A DNA stretch of 6,580 nt, from positions 1-6,580 of the forward strand of contig JAGLHV010000075.1 of assembly GCA_023143305.1 (NCBI GenBank). Direction: 5' to 3'. Shown piece after piece: positions 1 to 4,730 of the stretch. Within the stretch, counting starts at the first letter, position 1. The number at the start of each line of letters is the position of its first letter. Below the pieces are notes generated by a model that was not told the origin of the DNA, did not search any database, and saw only the letters and a program-made list of their open reading frames with translations. The position numbers were made by a program, and so were the translations under genes. The DNA comes from a bacterium (GTDB lineage: Bacteria; CBDUZB01; JAGLHV01).

Positions 1-44
1 AAAAACTCTAAGTCTCATTGAGATTAATTGTTCCTATCGTGAAT

Positions 45-956
45 TTATTTATTCAGAAGATAAGAACAATAATCTTTTATCCCCTCTTCTATGTTGTATT
101 TAGCTTTAAATCCCAAACGATTCTCAGCCATAAAGGTATCTGCCTGAGTCTCATCCTGACAAAAATTATAAGGATTATCAAAATATTCACATTTCCGATT
201 TAGTCCCAAATTATTATTTAAAATTTTAACAACTTGGTTAAAAGAAGTTGCCGTACCTGTACCAACATTTACAATGCAACTTTCCTCCGATTTTATCCCT
301 TTTAAATTTGCTTCATTTAAATCTTTTACATAAATAAAATCCCTTTTCTGTTCCCCATGTTTAAAAATTCTCGGATTTTTCCCTGCTTTCATTTGTTGAA
401 AAAGCTGATAAATCATACTTGCTGATTTACCTTTATATTCTTCTCCCGGACCATAAACATTAAAATACCTTAGTCCTACAATTATTATATTTTTATTTTC
501 TATTTCTTTTTTTGCTAAATCATCCATCATTTTTTTGGAAAGAGCATAGGCATTCAACGGTTCCGGGGTCTGATCTTCCTGCATCGGACTTTTTCCGCGA
601 CCATAAGTTCCGGCCGAAGAAGCATAAACTAATTTCGCCCCCTTCACTTTAGCAAAATTTAATACATTTTTAAATCCGTCAACGTTCATCCCAATCATTT
701 CCCGGTCATCACTAAAAGTAGTATCGGTAATTGAAGCCAAGTGAACAATAACATCAAAGTGCTTATTAATAAATTTCCTGTTTAAATCAAAAGTAGAAAT
801 ATCCTCCTTAATTATCTCTCCTTTGAAATGCCCTAAATTCTTAATATTCCCGGACAAGAAACTATCAATCACAGTTATTTCATACTCCGAATTTTTCAAA
901 CTCAATACTAAATTAGAACCAATAAATCCACCACCACCGGTAACTAAAATTTTCAT
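45..956 (-). CDS. hldD: HldD/RfaD-like ADP-L-glycero-D-manno-heptose 6-epimerase (NAD-dependent sugar epimerase)
   Basis: This 303-residue protein of the extended short-chain dehydrogenase/epimerase family probably converts ADP-D-glycero- to ADP-L-glycero-manno-heptose, the last step in making the heptose donor for the LPS core, in the cytoplasm. The Rossmann motif TGGGGFIGSN is at residues 6-15, with Asp31 at the end of beta 2. YASSAGTYG (111-119) carries the catalytic Ser region, and Tyr137/Lys141 form the YxxxK pair. RYFNVYGP (163-170) is followed by YKGKSAS, whose Lys175 aligns by eye with the second catalytic base (Lys178) of E. coli HldD. KRDFIYVKD and a C-terminal ETQAD segment also look HldD-like. 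The length is close to E. coli HldD (310). A Shine-Dalgarno GGGGAGG (967-973) lies 10 nt before the ATG. It follows thyX by 80 bp on the same strand and may share its transcript. UDP-glucose 4-epimerase or another sugar epimerase remains possible; family membership is much surer than the substrate. Confidence 0.8.
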   Translation of the reverse strand: MKILVTGGGGFIGSNLVLSLKNSEYEITVIDSFLSGNIKNLGHFKGEIIKEDISTFDLNRKFINKHFDVIVHLASITDTTFSDDREMIGMNVDGFKNVLNFAKVKGAKLVYASSAGTYGRGKSPMQEDQTPEPLNAYALSKKMMDDLAKKEIENKNIIIVGLRYFNVYGPGEEYKGKSASMIYQLFQQMKAGKNPRIFKHGEQKRDFIYVKDLNEANLKGIKSEESCIVNVGTGTATSFNQVVKILNNNLGLNRKCEYFDNPYNFCQDETQADTFMAENRLGFKAKYNIEEGIKDYCSYLLNK

Positions 957-1036
957 AACCTTAACGCCTCCCCATCTCTTTAAATAATATCGAAAGATTT
1001 ACTCCCGACAAATAAAGTTCAACCCCCTGCTCCTCA

Positions 1037-1777
1037 CTATTTTAATTTTGGTCCAAGAGGATATTTTCCACAATTAAACTTTTCTCCTTCGGGACAATAA
1101 CCTAAACTTTCACACTTTGCTCCTGCCCGTTCAAAAACACAGGGAACCTTTTCTTTCGTTATTTTCAACATTCTATTAGCCAGGTTGCGCAATTCCCATT
1201 GTGTACGATTACAACATCTGACCTTAAAAAAATGTAATAATTCTCTGCAATTCATCGTAATCACAATTTTAGTTTCCACAGCCATAGGAAGTAAAAAACG
1301 GGCATCCTGATTTGCCTGTTCTTTTATAATTCCTTTCGCCTCAAACAACTCAATTAGCCGTTTATAATCTTCCTGACAAGTGTGAATTGATTTTTCAAAT
1401 ATCTTTAAAAGTTCCGGATCATTTTTAATAGAAAAAGGAACGACATAATCAAAATCTGTCGCCCGAACATATCGTTGACTTTGCTGAGAATAGGAAGCTA
1501 AACGATGCCTTACCAACTGATGGCTGCAGGCACGGGATATTCCTTCTACTGCAAAAGAAAAACTCACATGTTCCAGAGGACTTTCGTGCCCGGATTTAAT
1601 TATCTTTTTTATAAAATCTTCTTTTTTTTTGTCTCCGCCAATATTTTTTTCATCCTTTTTACAAAAAACATCAGCAGCAAATTTATTTGAATAACATTGC
1701 CTGCAGGACGAATAAATCAAATTAACCGCGTCATTGGTCATTGAAATAAATTTTACCTTTAAATTTTTTTGACCCAT
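1037..1777 (-). CDS. thyX: Flavin-dependent thymidylate synthase ThyX
   Basis: ThyX makes dTMP from dUMP using methylene-tetrahydrofolate and reduced FAD, and replaces ThyA in many anaerobes. The protein has 246 residues. The signature RHRX7S is complete: Arg90-His91-Arg92 then Ser100, inside QLVRHRLASYSQQSQRY. Upstream, HESPLEHVSFSF (64-75) is the usual FAD/nucleotide-binding segment. ARFLLP (159-164) and NCRELLHFFKVR (176-187) supply the folate/dUMP-site residues, with Arg187 at the position of the essential arginine of Thermotoga ThyX. The tail after residue 210 is Cys-rich (Cys213, 222, 228, 236) and could bind a metal; this is inference. The ATG at 1777 has AAGGA (1790-1794) upstream, a rather long 12-nt spacing. 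A sigma70-type promoter lies at 1848-1876. No thyA is visible in the window. The identification is secure. Confidence 0.97.
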   Translation of the reverse strand: MGQKNLKVKFISMTNDAVNLIYSSCRQCYSNKFAADVFCKKDEKNIGGDKKKEDFIKKIIKSGHESPLEHVSFSFAVEGISRACSHQLVRHRLASYSQQSQRYVRATDFDYVVPFSIKNDPELLKIFEKSIHTCQEDYKRLIELFEAKGIIKEQANQDARFLLPMAVETKIVITMNCRELLHFFKVRCCNRTQWELRNLANRMLKITKEKVPCVFERAGAKCESLGYCPEGEKFNCGKYPLGPKLK

Positions 1778-1832
1778 TTTTCTATTTTTTCCTTAAAAAT
1801 TATATGCCGTTATTCCGCCGAAAACAGTACTT

Positions 1833-1844
1833 CTCTCCGGAGAG
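1833..1844. promoter_or_regulatory. Perfect 12-bp palindrome at the thyX transcription start (candidate operator)
   Basis: CTCTCCGGAGAG is a perfect inverted repeat starting 4 bp downstream of the thyX -10 element, so it overlaps the predicted start of transcription. It is G+C-rich in an AT-rich intergenic region, and the position suits a repressor operator. No regulator is encoded nearby, so its binder is unknown. In RNA it could form only a hairpin with almost no loop, so a DNA-level role is likelier. Confidence 0.4.
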
Positions 1845-1847
1845 GAA

Positions 1848-1876
1848 ATTATGCCATAATTAATAATAAATGTCAA
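1848..1876 (-). promoter_or_regulatory. Sigma70-type promoter of thyX
   Basis: On the minus strand a perfect TTGACA (1871-1876) is separated by 17 bp from CATAAT (1848-1853, five of six matches to TATAAT). The expected start is near 1841, giving a leader of about 64 nt before the thyX ATG. It is the only good promoter upstream of thyX and may also serve the epimerase gene. Confidence 0.7.
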
Positions 1877-1910
1877 ACATTTTAAAAAATCAATCACTTT
1901 TGAGAAAACC

Positions 1911-2010
1911 CTTTATTTTTGATAAAAATCAATCTGATAAATTACAATAATGCTGCTTAAATAATCAGGATAAACTATTCCTGAAGAATACCTTATTGTT
2001 TAAAAACAAA
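1911..2010 (+). repeat. Left copy of a 100-bp promoter/start-region repeat
   Basis: This stretch aligns with 3390-3489, the promoter and first codons of the DUF116 gene, at roughly three quarters identity by eye and with only single-base gaps. The best-kept core, TTAAATAATCAGGATAAA, is identical in both (1957-1974 here). Promoter hexamers, their 18-bp spacing and a TTG TTT AAA start are all kept. The Shine-Dalgarno AGAGGA of the right copy is not kept here. Confidence 0.8.
1919..1948 (+). promoter_or_regulatory. Plus-strand promoter of the left locus
   Basis: TTGATA (1919-1924), an 18-bp spacer and TACAAT (1943-1948) match the layout of the DUF116 promoter at 3398-3427 exactly. The start should be near 1955. 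It diverges from the thyX promoter, with 42 bp between the two -35 elements, and reads into a short region ended by the hairpin at 2025-2068. Confidence 0.55.
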
Positions 2011-2072
2011 TTAGCACCCAATATAAAAGGAGTTTTTCCTTTTTGGATAAAAAAGTAAAACTCCTTTTTATT
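1955..2072 (+). ncRNA. Candidate small RNA or decayed leader transcript
   Basis: A promoter (1919-1948) and a hairpin terminator (2025-2068) bracket about 118 nt with no convincing gene, the plan of a stand-alone small RNA. The only reading frame on this strand resembling a gene start is TTG at 1996, which begins Met-Phe-Lys like the DUF116 protein but stops after 20 codons (TAA 2056-2058) and has no Shine-Dalgarno. Either the region is the emptied remnant of a DUF116-type cassette that may still be transcribed, or it is a genuine small RNA gene. The sequence alone does not decide. Confidence 0.35.
2025..2068 (+). terminator. Hairpin terminator of the left locus
   Basis: AAAAGGAGTTTT (2025-2036) pairs perfectly over 12 bp with AAAACTCCTTTT (2057-2068) around a 20-nt loop, and is followed by TATTGCTTTTG. 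The left side is A-rich and the right side T-rich. The U-rich tail favours the plus strand; leftward the tail is poor. Its sequence, loop motif CTTTTTGG and downstream flank recur at 4646-4725. Confidence 0.65.
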
Positions 2073-2114
2073 GCTTTTGTTTAAACGTTACCAAATATTA
2101 TTCTATTTTTTTAA
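2025..2114 (+). repeat. Left copy of a terminator-plus-flank repeat
   Basis: This copy shares with 4646-4725 the GGAG/CTCC stem, the loop motif CTTTTTGG, the tail TTTTATTSCTT, a TTTAA and the closing ATATTATTCT followed by one purine, a run of 7-8 T and AA (here 2095-2114). The distance from stem to closing motif is 26 nt here and 24 nt in the other copy. The similarity extends beyond what a terminator needs, which points to common descent. Confidence 0.7.
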
Positions 2115-2115
2115 C

Positions 2116-2178
2116 TTACTTAGGTAGGTTTAAATTCATCTTGTAGATACAAAGCCCGGATATCTTAACTTTTTTCAT
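2116..2178 (-). CDS. Possible 20-residue small protein (unrecognised)
   Basis: An ATG at 2178 has AAGGAG (2183-2188) 4 nt upstream, a better Shine-Dalgarno than that of the neighbouring binding-protein gene. The frame encodes a basic peptide starting MKKVKISGL with one Cys and ends at TAA. It starts 43 bp after the stop of the binding-protein gene on the same strand, so it could be on its transcript. No family is recognisable. It could instead be the cut-off 5' end of a lost gene, or chance. Confidence 0.3.
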   Translation of the reverse strand: MKKVKISGLCIYKMNLNLPK

Positions 2179-2221
2179 CTTTCTCCTTCCAAAATATAGT
2201 AATGTCAAAAATCATTGACCT

Positions 2222-3214
2222 TTAATTAAAAACTGTATGCGCTTTCTTTAAAATCTTATCGGAAATGTTTATTCCCAACAGTTCAGAAACCCTAATATTT
2301 ATTGATAAAAGTGTTTTTCTGGGAAAAGTAACAGGTAAAGAACTCGCATTTTTCCCCTTTAATATTTCACAGGATAATTCTCCTGACTGCCGGCCAATAT
2401 CTTCATAATCACAATCTAAGGCAAACAATGCACCATTCTTAACCAGATGCCGGGCATACCCCATAACAGGAATTCTATTTCTCAAAGTAAAAGATAATAT
2501 ATACAATAAAGATTGTTTATTAATTAATTTTGTATCAAGAACCATCCACAATATGTCAATATCATTAATTAATCCGTTAATAGCATCGGGTACTTGCTTT
2601 GGATAAATGACCGTAACTTTTTTTAATTCTATTTCGTTTTCTTTAGCAAATAAAACAGCTTTTTTAATTATTTTTTCTGTATTAAACGGATTATAAACTA
2701 CTCCCACTTCCTTCACATCAGTAACAATTGATTTCATTAGGCTTAATTGAACATCGGGAATAATATCCATTGCACTACCGGTAAAATTACTTCCCGGATT
2801 TTTTATGTTTTGTACAAAACCCTTTCCTACCGGATCTAATACCATGGAAAACACTACCGGAATATTCTTTATTTCTGCATCCCATACTTTTTGCGTACTT
2901 CGAGTACCTATAGTTAATATCAAATCTGTTTTTTCTTCTCTAATCTTCTCAATGGTACCGTCTATTCTTTTGTCTAGTAAATAATAATTTAAAACTAAAT
3001 TTTCCCCTTCTTTATAGCCCTCTTTTTCCAATGCTTCCAAAAATCCTTTCAAGGCATCATTATAGGGTCTAATATTTAAACTCTTAATAATACAAATATC
3101 TACTATCTCCTCGGCAATTGTCTCTTTTATTTGCCCCAAAAACATTATTATTGTTAAAAACAATATTAGTTTATATTTAAGAGATAGTCTTTTATTTTTT
3201 TTTTTATTTTTCAT
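2222..3214 (-). CDS. ABC_sub_bind family (PF04392, ex-DUF534) periplasmic binding protein
   Basis: This 330-residue protein has a basic N-terminus (KNKKKNKR), a hydrophobic stretch at about residues 16-29 and a likely signal peptidase I site after Ala34. There is no lipobox, so it should be free in the periplasm. The mature part has the two-lobed binding fold of the ABC_sub_bind/TrpX group. Typical marks are GFLEALEKEGYKEG (57-70), the TIGT turn (101-104), IPVVFSMVLDPVGKGFV (118-134), NPGSNFTG shortly after, and VGVVYNP leading the second lobe. The ligand is unknown; relatives bind amino acids or other small molecules. No permease or ATPase gene adjoins it, which is frequent for this family near TonB receptors, and a receptor lies on the same strand 1.5 kb upstream. 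The Shine-Dalgarno is weak: AAGG abuts the ATG, with only purine-rich AAGAAAGAAA before it. Confidence 0.88.
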   Translation of the reverse strand: MKNKKKNKRLSLKYKLILFLTIIMFLGQIKETIAEEIVDICIIKSLNIRPYNDALKGFLEALEKEGYKEGENLVLNYYLLDKRIDGTIEKIREEKTDLILTIGTRSTQKVWDAEIKNIPVVFSMVLDPVGKGFVQNIKNPGSNFTGSAMDIIPDVQLSLMKSIVTDVKEVGVVYNPFNTEKIIKKAVLFAKENEIELKKVTVIYPKQVPDAINGLINDIDILWMVLDTKLINKQSLLYILSFTLRNRIPVMGYARHLVKNGALFALDCDYEDIGRQSGELSCEILKGKNASSLPVTFPRKTLLSINIRVSELLGINISDKILKKAHTVFN

Positions 3215-3282
3215 CCTTAATTTCTTTCTTTCTTACTATTCATTAAAAACTCAGCCTTAATATATCTATTTCTTACATGTTT

Positions 3283-3312
3283 AACTTATCATAAAAAATA
3301 CTTCCCTGTCAA
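3283..3312 (-). promoter_or_regulatory. Possible promoter of the binding-protein gene
   Basis: A perfect TTGACA on the minus strand (3307-3312) is followed after 18 bp by TAAGTT (3283-3288), a four-of-six match. The leader before the ATG would be about 60-70 nt. The -10 is weak, so the call rests mainly on the -35 and its position. Confidence 0.35.
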
Positions 3313-3397
3313 TGATATTATCTATCAGCTTTATATTTTTGATGATGTTAAATATTTCGCGTCCTTTTATCTATTTTAAATAGAGACTTTTTTATTC

Positions 3398-3427
3398 TTG
3401 ACAAAAATTAGTCTGATAATTTACAAT
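3398..3427 (+). promoter_or_regulatory. Promoter of the DUF116 gene
   Basis: TTGACA (3398-3403), an 18-bp spacer and TACAAT (3422-3427, five of six) form a strong sigma70-type promoter with a start near 3434 and a leader of about 40 nt. The half-sites CTGAT (3413-3417) and ATCAG (3443-3447) lie either side of the -10 with 25 bp between them. The same pair at the same spacing exists in the left copy. Confidence 0.7.
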
Positions 3428-3461
3428 GAAACTGTTTAAATAATCAGGATAAAAAATTTCC

Positions 3462-3467
3462 AGAGGA
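3462..3467 (+). promoter_or_regulatory. Ribosome binding site fixing the TTG start of the DUF116 gene
   Basis: AGAGGA ends 8 nt before the TTG at 3476. The frame has no ATG until near its C-terminal end, so this site is the main reason to accept a TTG start. The equivalent bases in the left repeat copy have lost the motif. Confidence 0.7.
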
Positions 3468-3475
3468 ATATCGCC

Positions 3476-4036
3476 TTGTTTAAAAAAATAATCAGTTACT
3501 TTAAGAAAAAACGAAATCACCAGAAAAGAGCCGCTAAATTTACTGAATTAATCAATATTCTAAAGGGAACCGATCCCGAAAAAGATAATCTTAAGGAATT
3601 TTATAAAACTTCTATTCTTCAAAAAAACAAAGAAAATATTCCAAAATTTTCAGCAATTCATTTTTCGGAAAGAATAATCCTGTTACCTCAGTGTCTTCGC
3701 AACATTGATCAATGCAAAGCTAAAGAAATCGGTATCCTGTATGAATGTCAGCATTGTGGTGCGTGCAAAATTGACTGGATTATCCAAAAAGCAAAAAATT
3801 TGGGTTACAAAGGAATTTACCTGCTCAAAGGCGGAAGTGTTATTTCAAAAATAATTGAAGAGGTTCACCCTAAAGCACTTATTGGGGTAGCCTGCTTTTA
3901 TGAAGGATTAATCGGCATAACCGAATGTGAAAAACATGGCATTATCGTCCAATTCGTTCCTTTAACCAAAGATGGTTGTGTTAATACCGACTTAAATTTA
4001 GATGTATTAAAAAACTCAATGAATTTAATTAAATAA
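3476..4036 (+). CDS. DUF116 domain protein with Cys cluster
   Basis: This is a 186-residue protein whose role is not known. After a basic N-terminus (residues 1-21, FKKKRNHQKR) and a helical linker comes the DUF116 domain, about 65-175. LLPQCLR (69-75) and Cys80 begin it. CQHCGACKI (91-99) gives a CxxCxxC motif. KGGS (118-121) is followed by PKALIGVAC (132-140), Cys151 and KDGCVNT (165-171). Cysteines 73, 80, 91, 94, 97, 140, 151 and 168 could hold an Fe-S cluster or zinc; this is inference from spacing. No signal peptide or membrane segment is evident, so it is probably cytosolic. It is somewhat short for the family, lacking the long N-terminal part of many members. The promoter and start region exist in a second, gene-less copy at 1911-2010. 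It heads a plus-strand unit with the small gene at 4335. Confidence 0.85.
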   Translation: MFKKIISYFKKKRNHQKRAAKFTELINILKGTDPEKDNLKEFYKTSILQKNKENIPKFSAIHFSERIILLPQCLRNIDQCKAKEIGILYECQHCGACKIDWIIQKAKNLGYKGIYLLKGGSVISKIIEEVHPKALIGVACFYEGLIGITECEKHGIIVQFVPLTKDGCVNTDLNLDVLKNSMNLIK

Positions 4037-4151
4037 TTCACCATATATCAAACAAACTTTAAATTTCAAAATTAATGGATGAATATTACTTTCAATATTT
4101 TGTTTTCCGTACAATAAACAAAAGTAGTTCCAAAAAATAGATGAAATATAT

Positions 4152-4182
4152 AAGGCACATCATTCATAATGATGTATGCCTT
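4152..4182. repeat. Hairpin-forming inverted repeat
   Basis: AAGGCACATCAT (4152-4163) pairs with ATGATG (4169-4174) and TGCCTT (4177-4182), leaving a 2-nt bulge (TA) and a 5-nt loop. This gives 12 base pairs. No T-run follows on the plus strand, so it is a poor intrinsic terminator. It could be an RNA-processing or stability stem in the DUF116 transcript, or an old insertion. Confidence 0.45.
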
Positions 4183-4210
4183 GATACAGTCAATGCACTC
4201 CAAATACTTA

Positions 4211-4305
4211 GACTTATGCAAAATAGCTTTTTTACCCTTTTTGCCTGCCCGGTACGCCTCAGGCGGAGCGGACAGGCAAGCAGAATATTGTATTTTGCAG
4301 AAGTC
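4211..4305. mobile_element. 95-bp MITE-like element with terminal inverted repeats
   Basis: The ends GACTTATGCAAAATA (4211-4225) and TATTTTGCAGAAGTC (4291-4305) are inverted repeats matching at 14 of 15 positions. Directly outside them are TCCAAATACTTA (4199-4210) and TCCAAATACTAA (4306-4317), alike at 11 of 12 positions, as expected of a target-site duplication. Inside is a second, G+C-rich inverted repeat, TTGCCTGCCCG (4241-4251) against CGGACAGGCAA (4269-4279), with a mini-hairpin CGCCTCAGGCG between. It encodes no transposase, so it would have moved with enzymes supplied elsewhere. Duplications of 10-12 bp occur in IS4-type families, but I cannot name the parent. It sits between two genes of one unit and ends 30 bp before the second start codon. 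Confidence 0.6.
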
Positions 4306-4318
4306 TCCAAATACTAAA

Positions 4319-4326
4319 TAAGGAGG
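4319..4326 (+). promoter_or_regulatory. Strong ribosome binding site of the TM1266-like gene
   Basis: TAAGGAGG is a near-perfect match to the 16S anti-Shine-Dalgarno and ends 8 nt before the ATG at 4335. It is the strongest such site in the window. It overlaps none of the inserted element, so the insertion left translation of this gene intact. Confidence 0.85.
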
Positions 4327-4334
4327 ATTGCCTT

Positions 4335-4595
4335 ATGGCAAAAAGTATTTTAATTATTTTATTAGGAAAGAGAAAAGAATCTGCCGTTAGTGTCCAAAAG
4401 ATTCTTACTCAATGGGGATGTTTGATAAAAACAAGATTGGGAATACATGATGGTGTGCTGGAAAATTGTTCGGAAAGCGGATTAATTATCCTGGAATTAG
4501 TAGGGGATAAATCCAAAAAAGAAGAATTTACCAGAAAATTAAATCTCTTATCCGGAGTAACGGCAAAACTTGTCGAACTTTCCATCGATAAATGA
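4335..4595 (+). CDS. Small ACT-like protein resembling the TM1266 / iron-only hydrogenase system regulator family
   Basis: This 86-residue protein has the alternating beta-alpha-beta-beta-alpha-beta pattern of a single ferredoxin-like/ACT domain: strand 3-10 (KSILIILL), helix about 14-27, then IKTRLGIHD (31-39), strand GLIILELVG (49-57), helix 58-71 and LSGVTAKLVEL at the end. VQKILTQWG plus RLGI, and the closing gene-wide pattern SGV.AKLVEL, resemble the TM1266 group of putative [FeFe]-hydrogenase system regulators, recalled by eye. No hydrogenase or maturation gene is in the window, so a hydrogenase link is not supported here. Cys29 and Cys45 are its only cysteines. It lies 298 bp after the DUF116 gene, in the same direction, with the MITE-like element between, and ends before a hairpin terminator. 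It may bind a small ligand or regulate; unproven. Confidence 0.65.
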   Translation: MAKSILIILLGKRKESAVSVQKILTQWGCLIKTRLGIHDGVLENCSESGLIILELVGDKSKKEEFTRKLNLLSGVTAKLVELSIDK

Positions 4596-4645
4596 AAAAA
4601 AACTCTTAAAACAAAACCCTGCCAATATTTTTTTGAAAAGAAATT

Positions 4646-4680
4646 AAGGGAGTTTCTACCTTTTTGGCAAAAACTCCCTT
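4646..4680 (+). terminator. Hairpin terminator of the DUF116/TM1266-like unit
   Basis: AAGGGAGTTT (4646-4655) pairs perfectly over 10 bp with AAACTCCCTT (4671-4680) around a 15-nt loop and is followed by TTATTCC and more T-rich sequence. On the other strand the stem is followed by a U-rich AATTTCTTTTC, so it could also end the TonB receptor transcript, whose stop codon is 50 bp away. Confidence 0.7.
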
Positions 4681-4725
4681 TTATTCCTTCTTTTTATTTA
4701 ACCGATATTATTCTGTTTTTTTTAA
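4646..4725 (+). repeat. Right copy of the terminator-plus-flank repeat
   Basis: Counterpart of 2025-2114. It keeps the stem, the CTTTTTGG loop motif and the closing ATATTATTCT (4705-4714), G, eight T and AA. It lacks about 7 nt of the longer left loop and about 5 nt before the closing motif. The repeat ends just before the TonB receptor stop codon. Confidence 0.7.
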
Positions 4726-4730
4726 TCCCT

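Larger units (their letters stand above)
3390..3489 (+). repeat. Right copy of the promoter/start-region repeat
   Basis: This is the counterpart of 1911-2010. It covers the DUF116 promoter, the leader and the first codons. The 18-nt identical core lies at 3436-3453, between the -10 and the ribosome binding site. This copy has the perfect TTGACA and an intact AGAGGA, so it is the functional version. Confidence 0.8.

Noticed and set aside
1..44. Terminator after the epimerase gene
   Set aside because: TCTCATTGAGA gives only a 4-bp stem, and the T-run on the minus strand is at the window edge, so a real terminator cannot be judged.
18..203. Plus-strand frame of 61 codons
   Set aside because: It lies almost wholly antisense to the epimerase C-terminus, has no Shine-Dalgarno and encodes no recognisable protein.
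957..1036. Separate promoter for the epimerase gene
   Set aside because: TTGAAC and TATTAT are present on the minus strand but at unusable spacing; co-transcription with thyX is simpler.
1619..1630. Run of eight A in thyX (minus strand) as a programmed slippage site
   Set aside because: The frame is intact on both sides and encodes a plausible Asp-Lys-Lys-Lys linker; such runs are ordinary in AT-rich genomes.
1505..1690. Plus-strand frame of 61 codons
   Set aside because: It is antisense to the core of thyX; its Phe/Ile-rich sequence is the mirror of Lys/Glu-rich codons.
4141..4317. 58-codon plus-strand frame starting at ATG 4141
   Set aside because: It runs through the hairpin and the MITE-like element, has no Shine-Dalgarno, and its sequence follows the inverted repeats.
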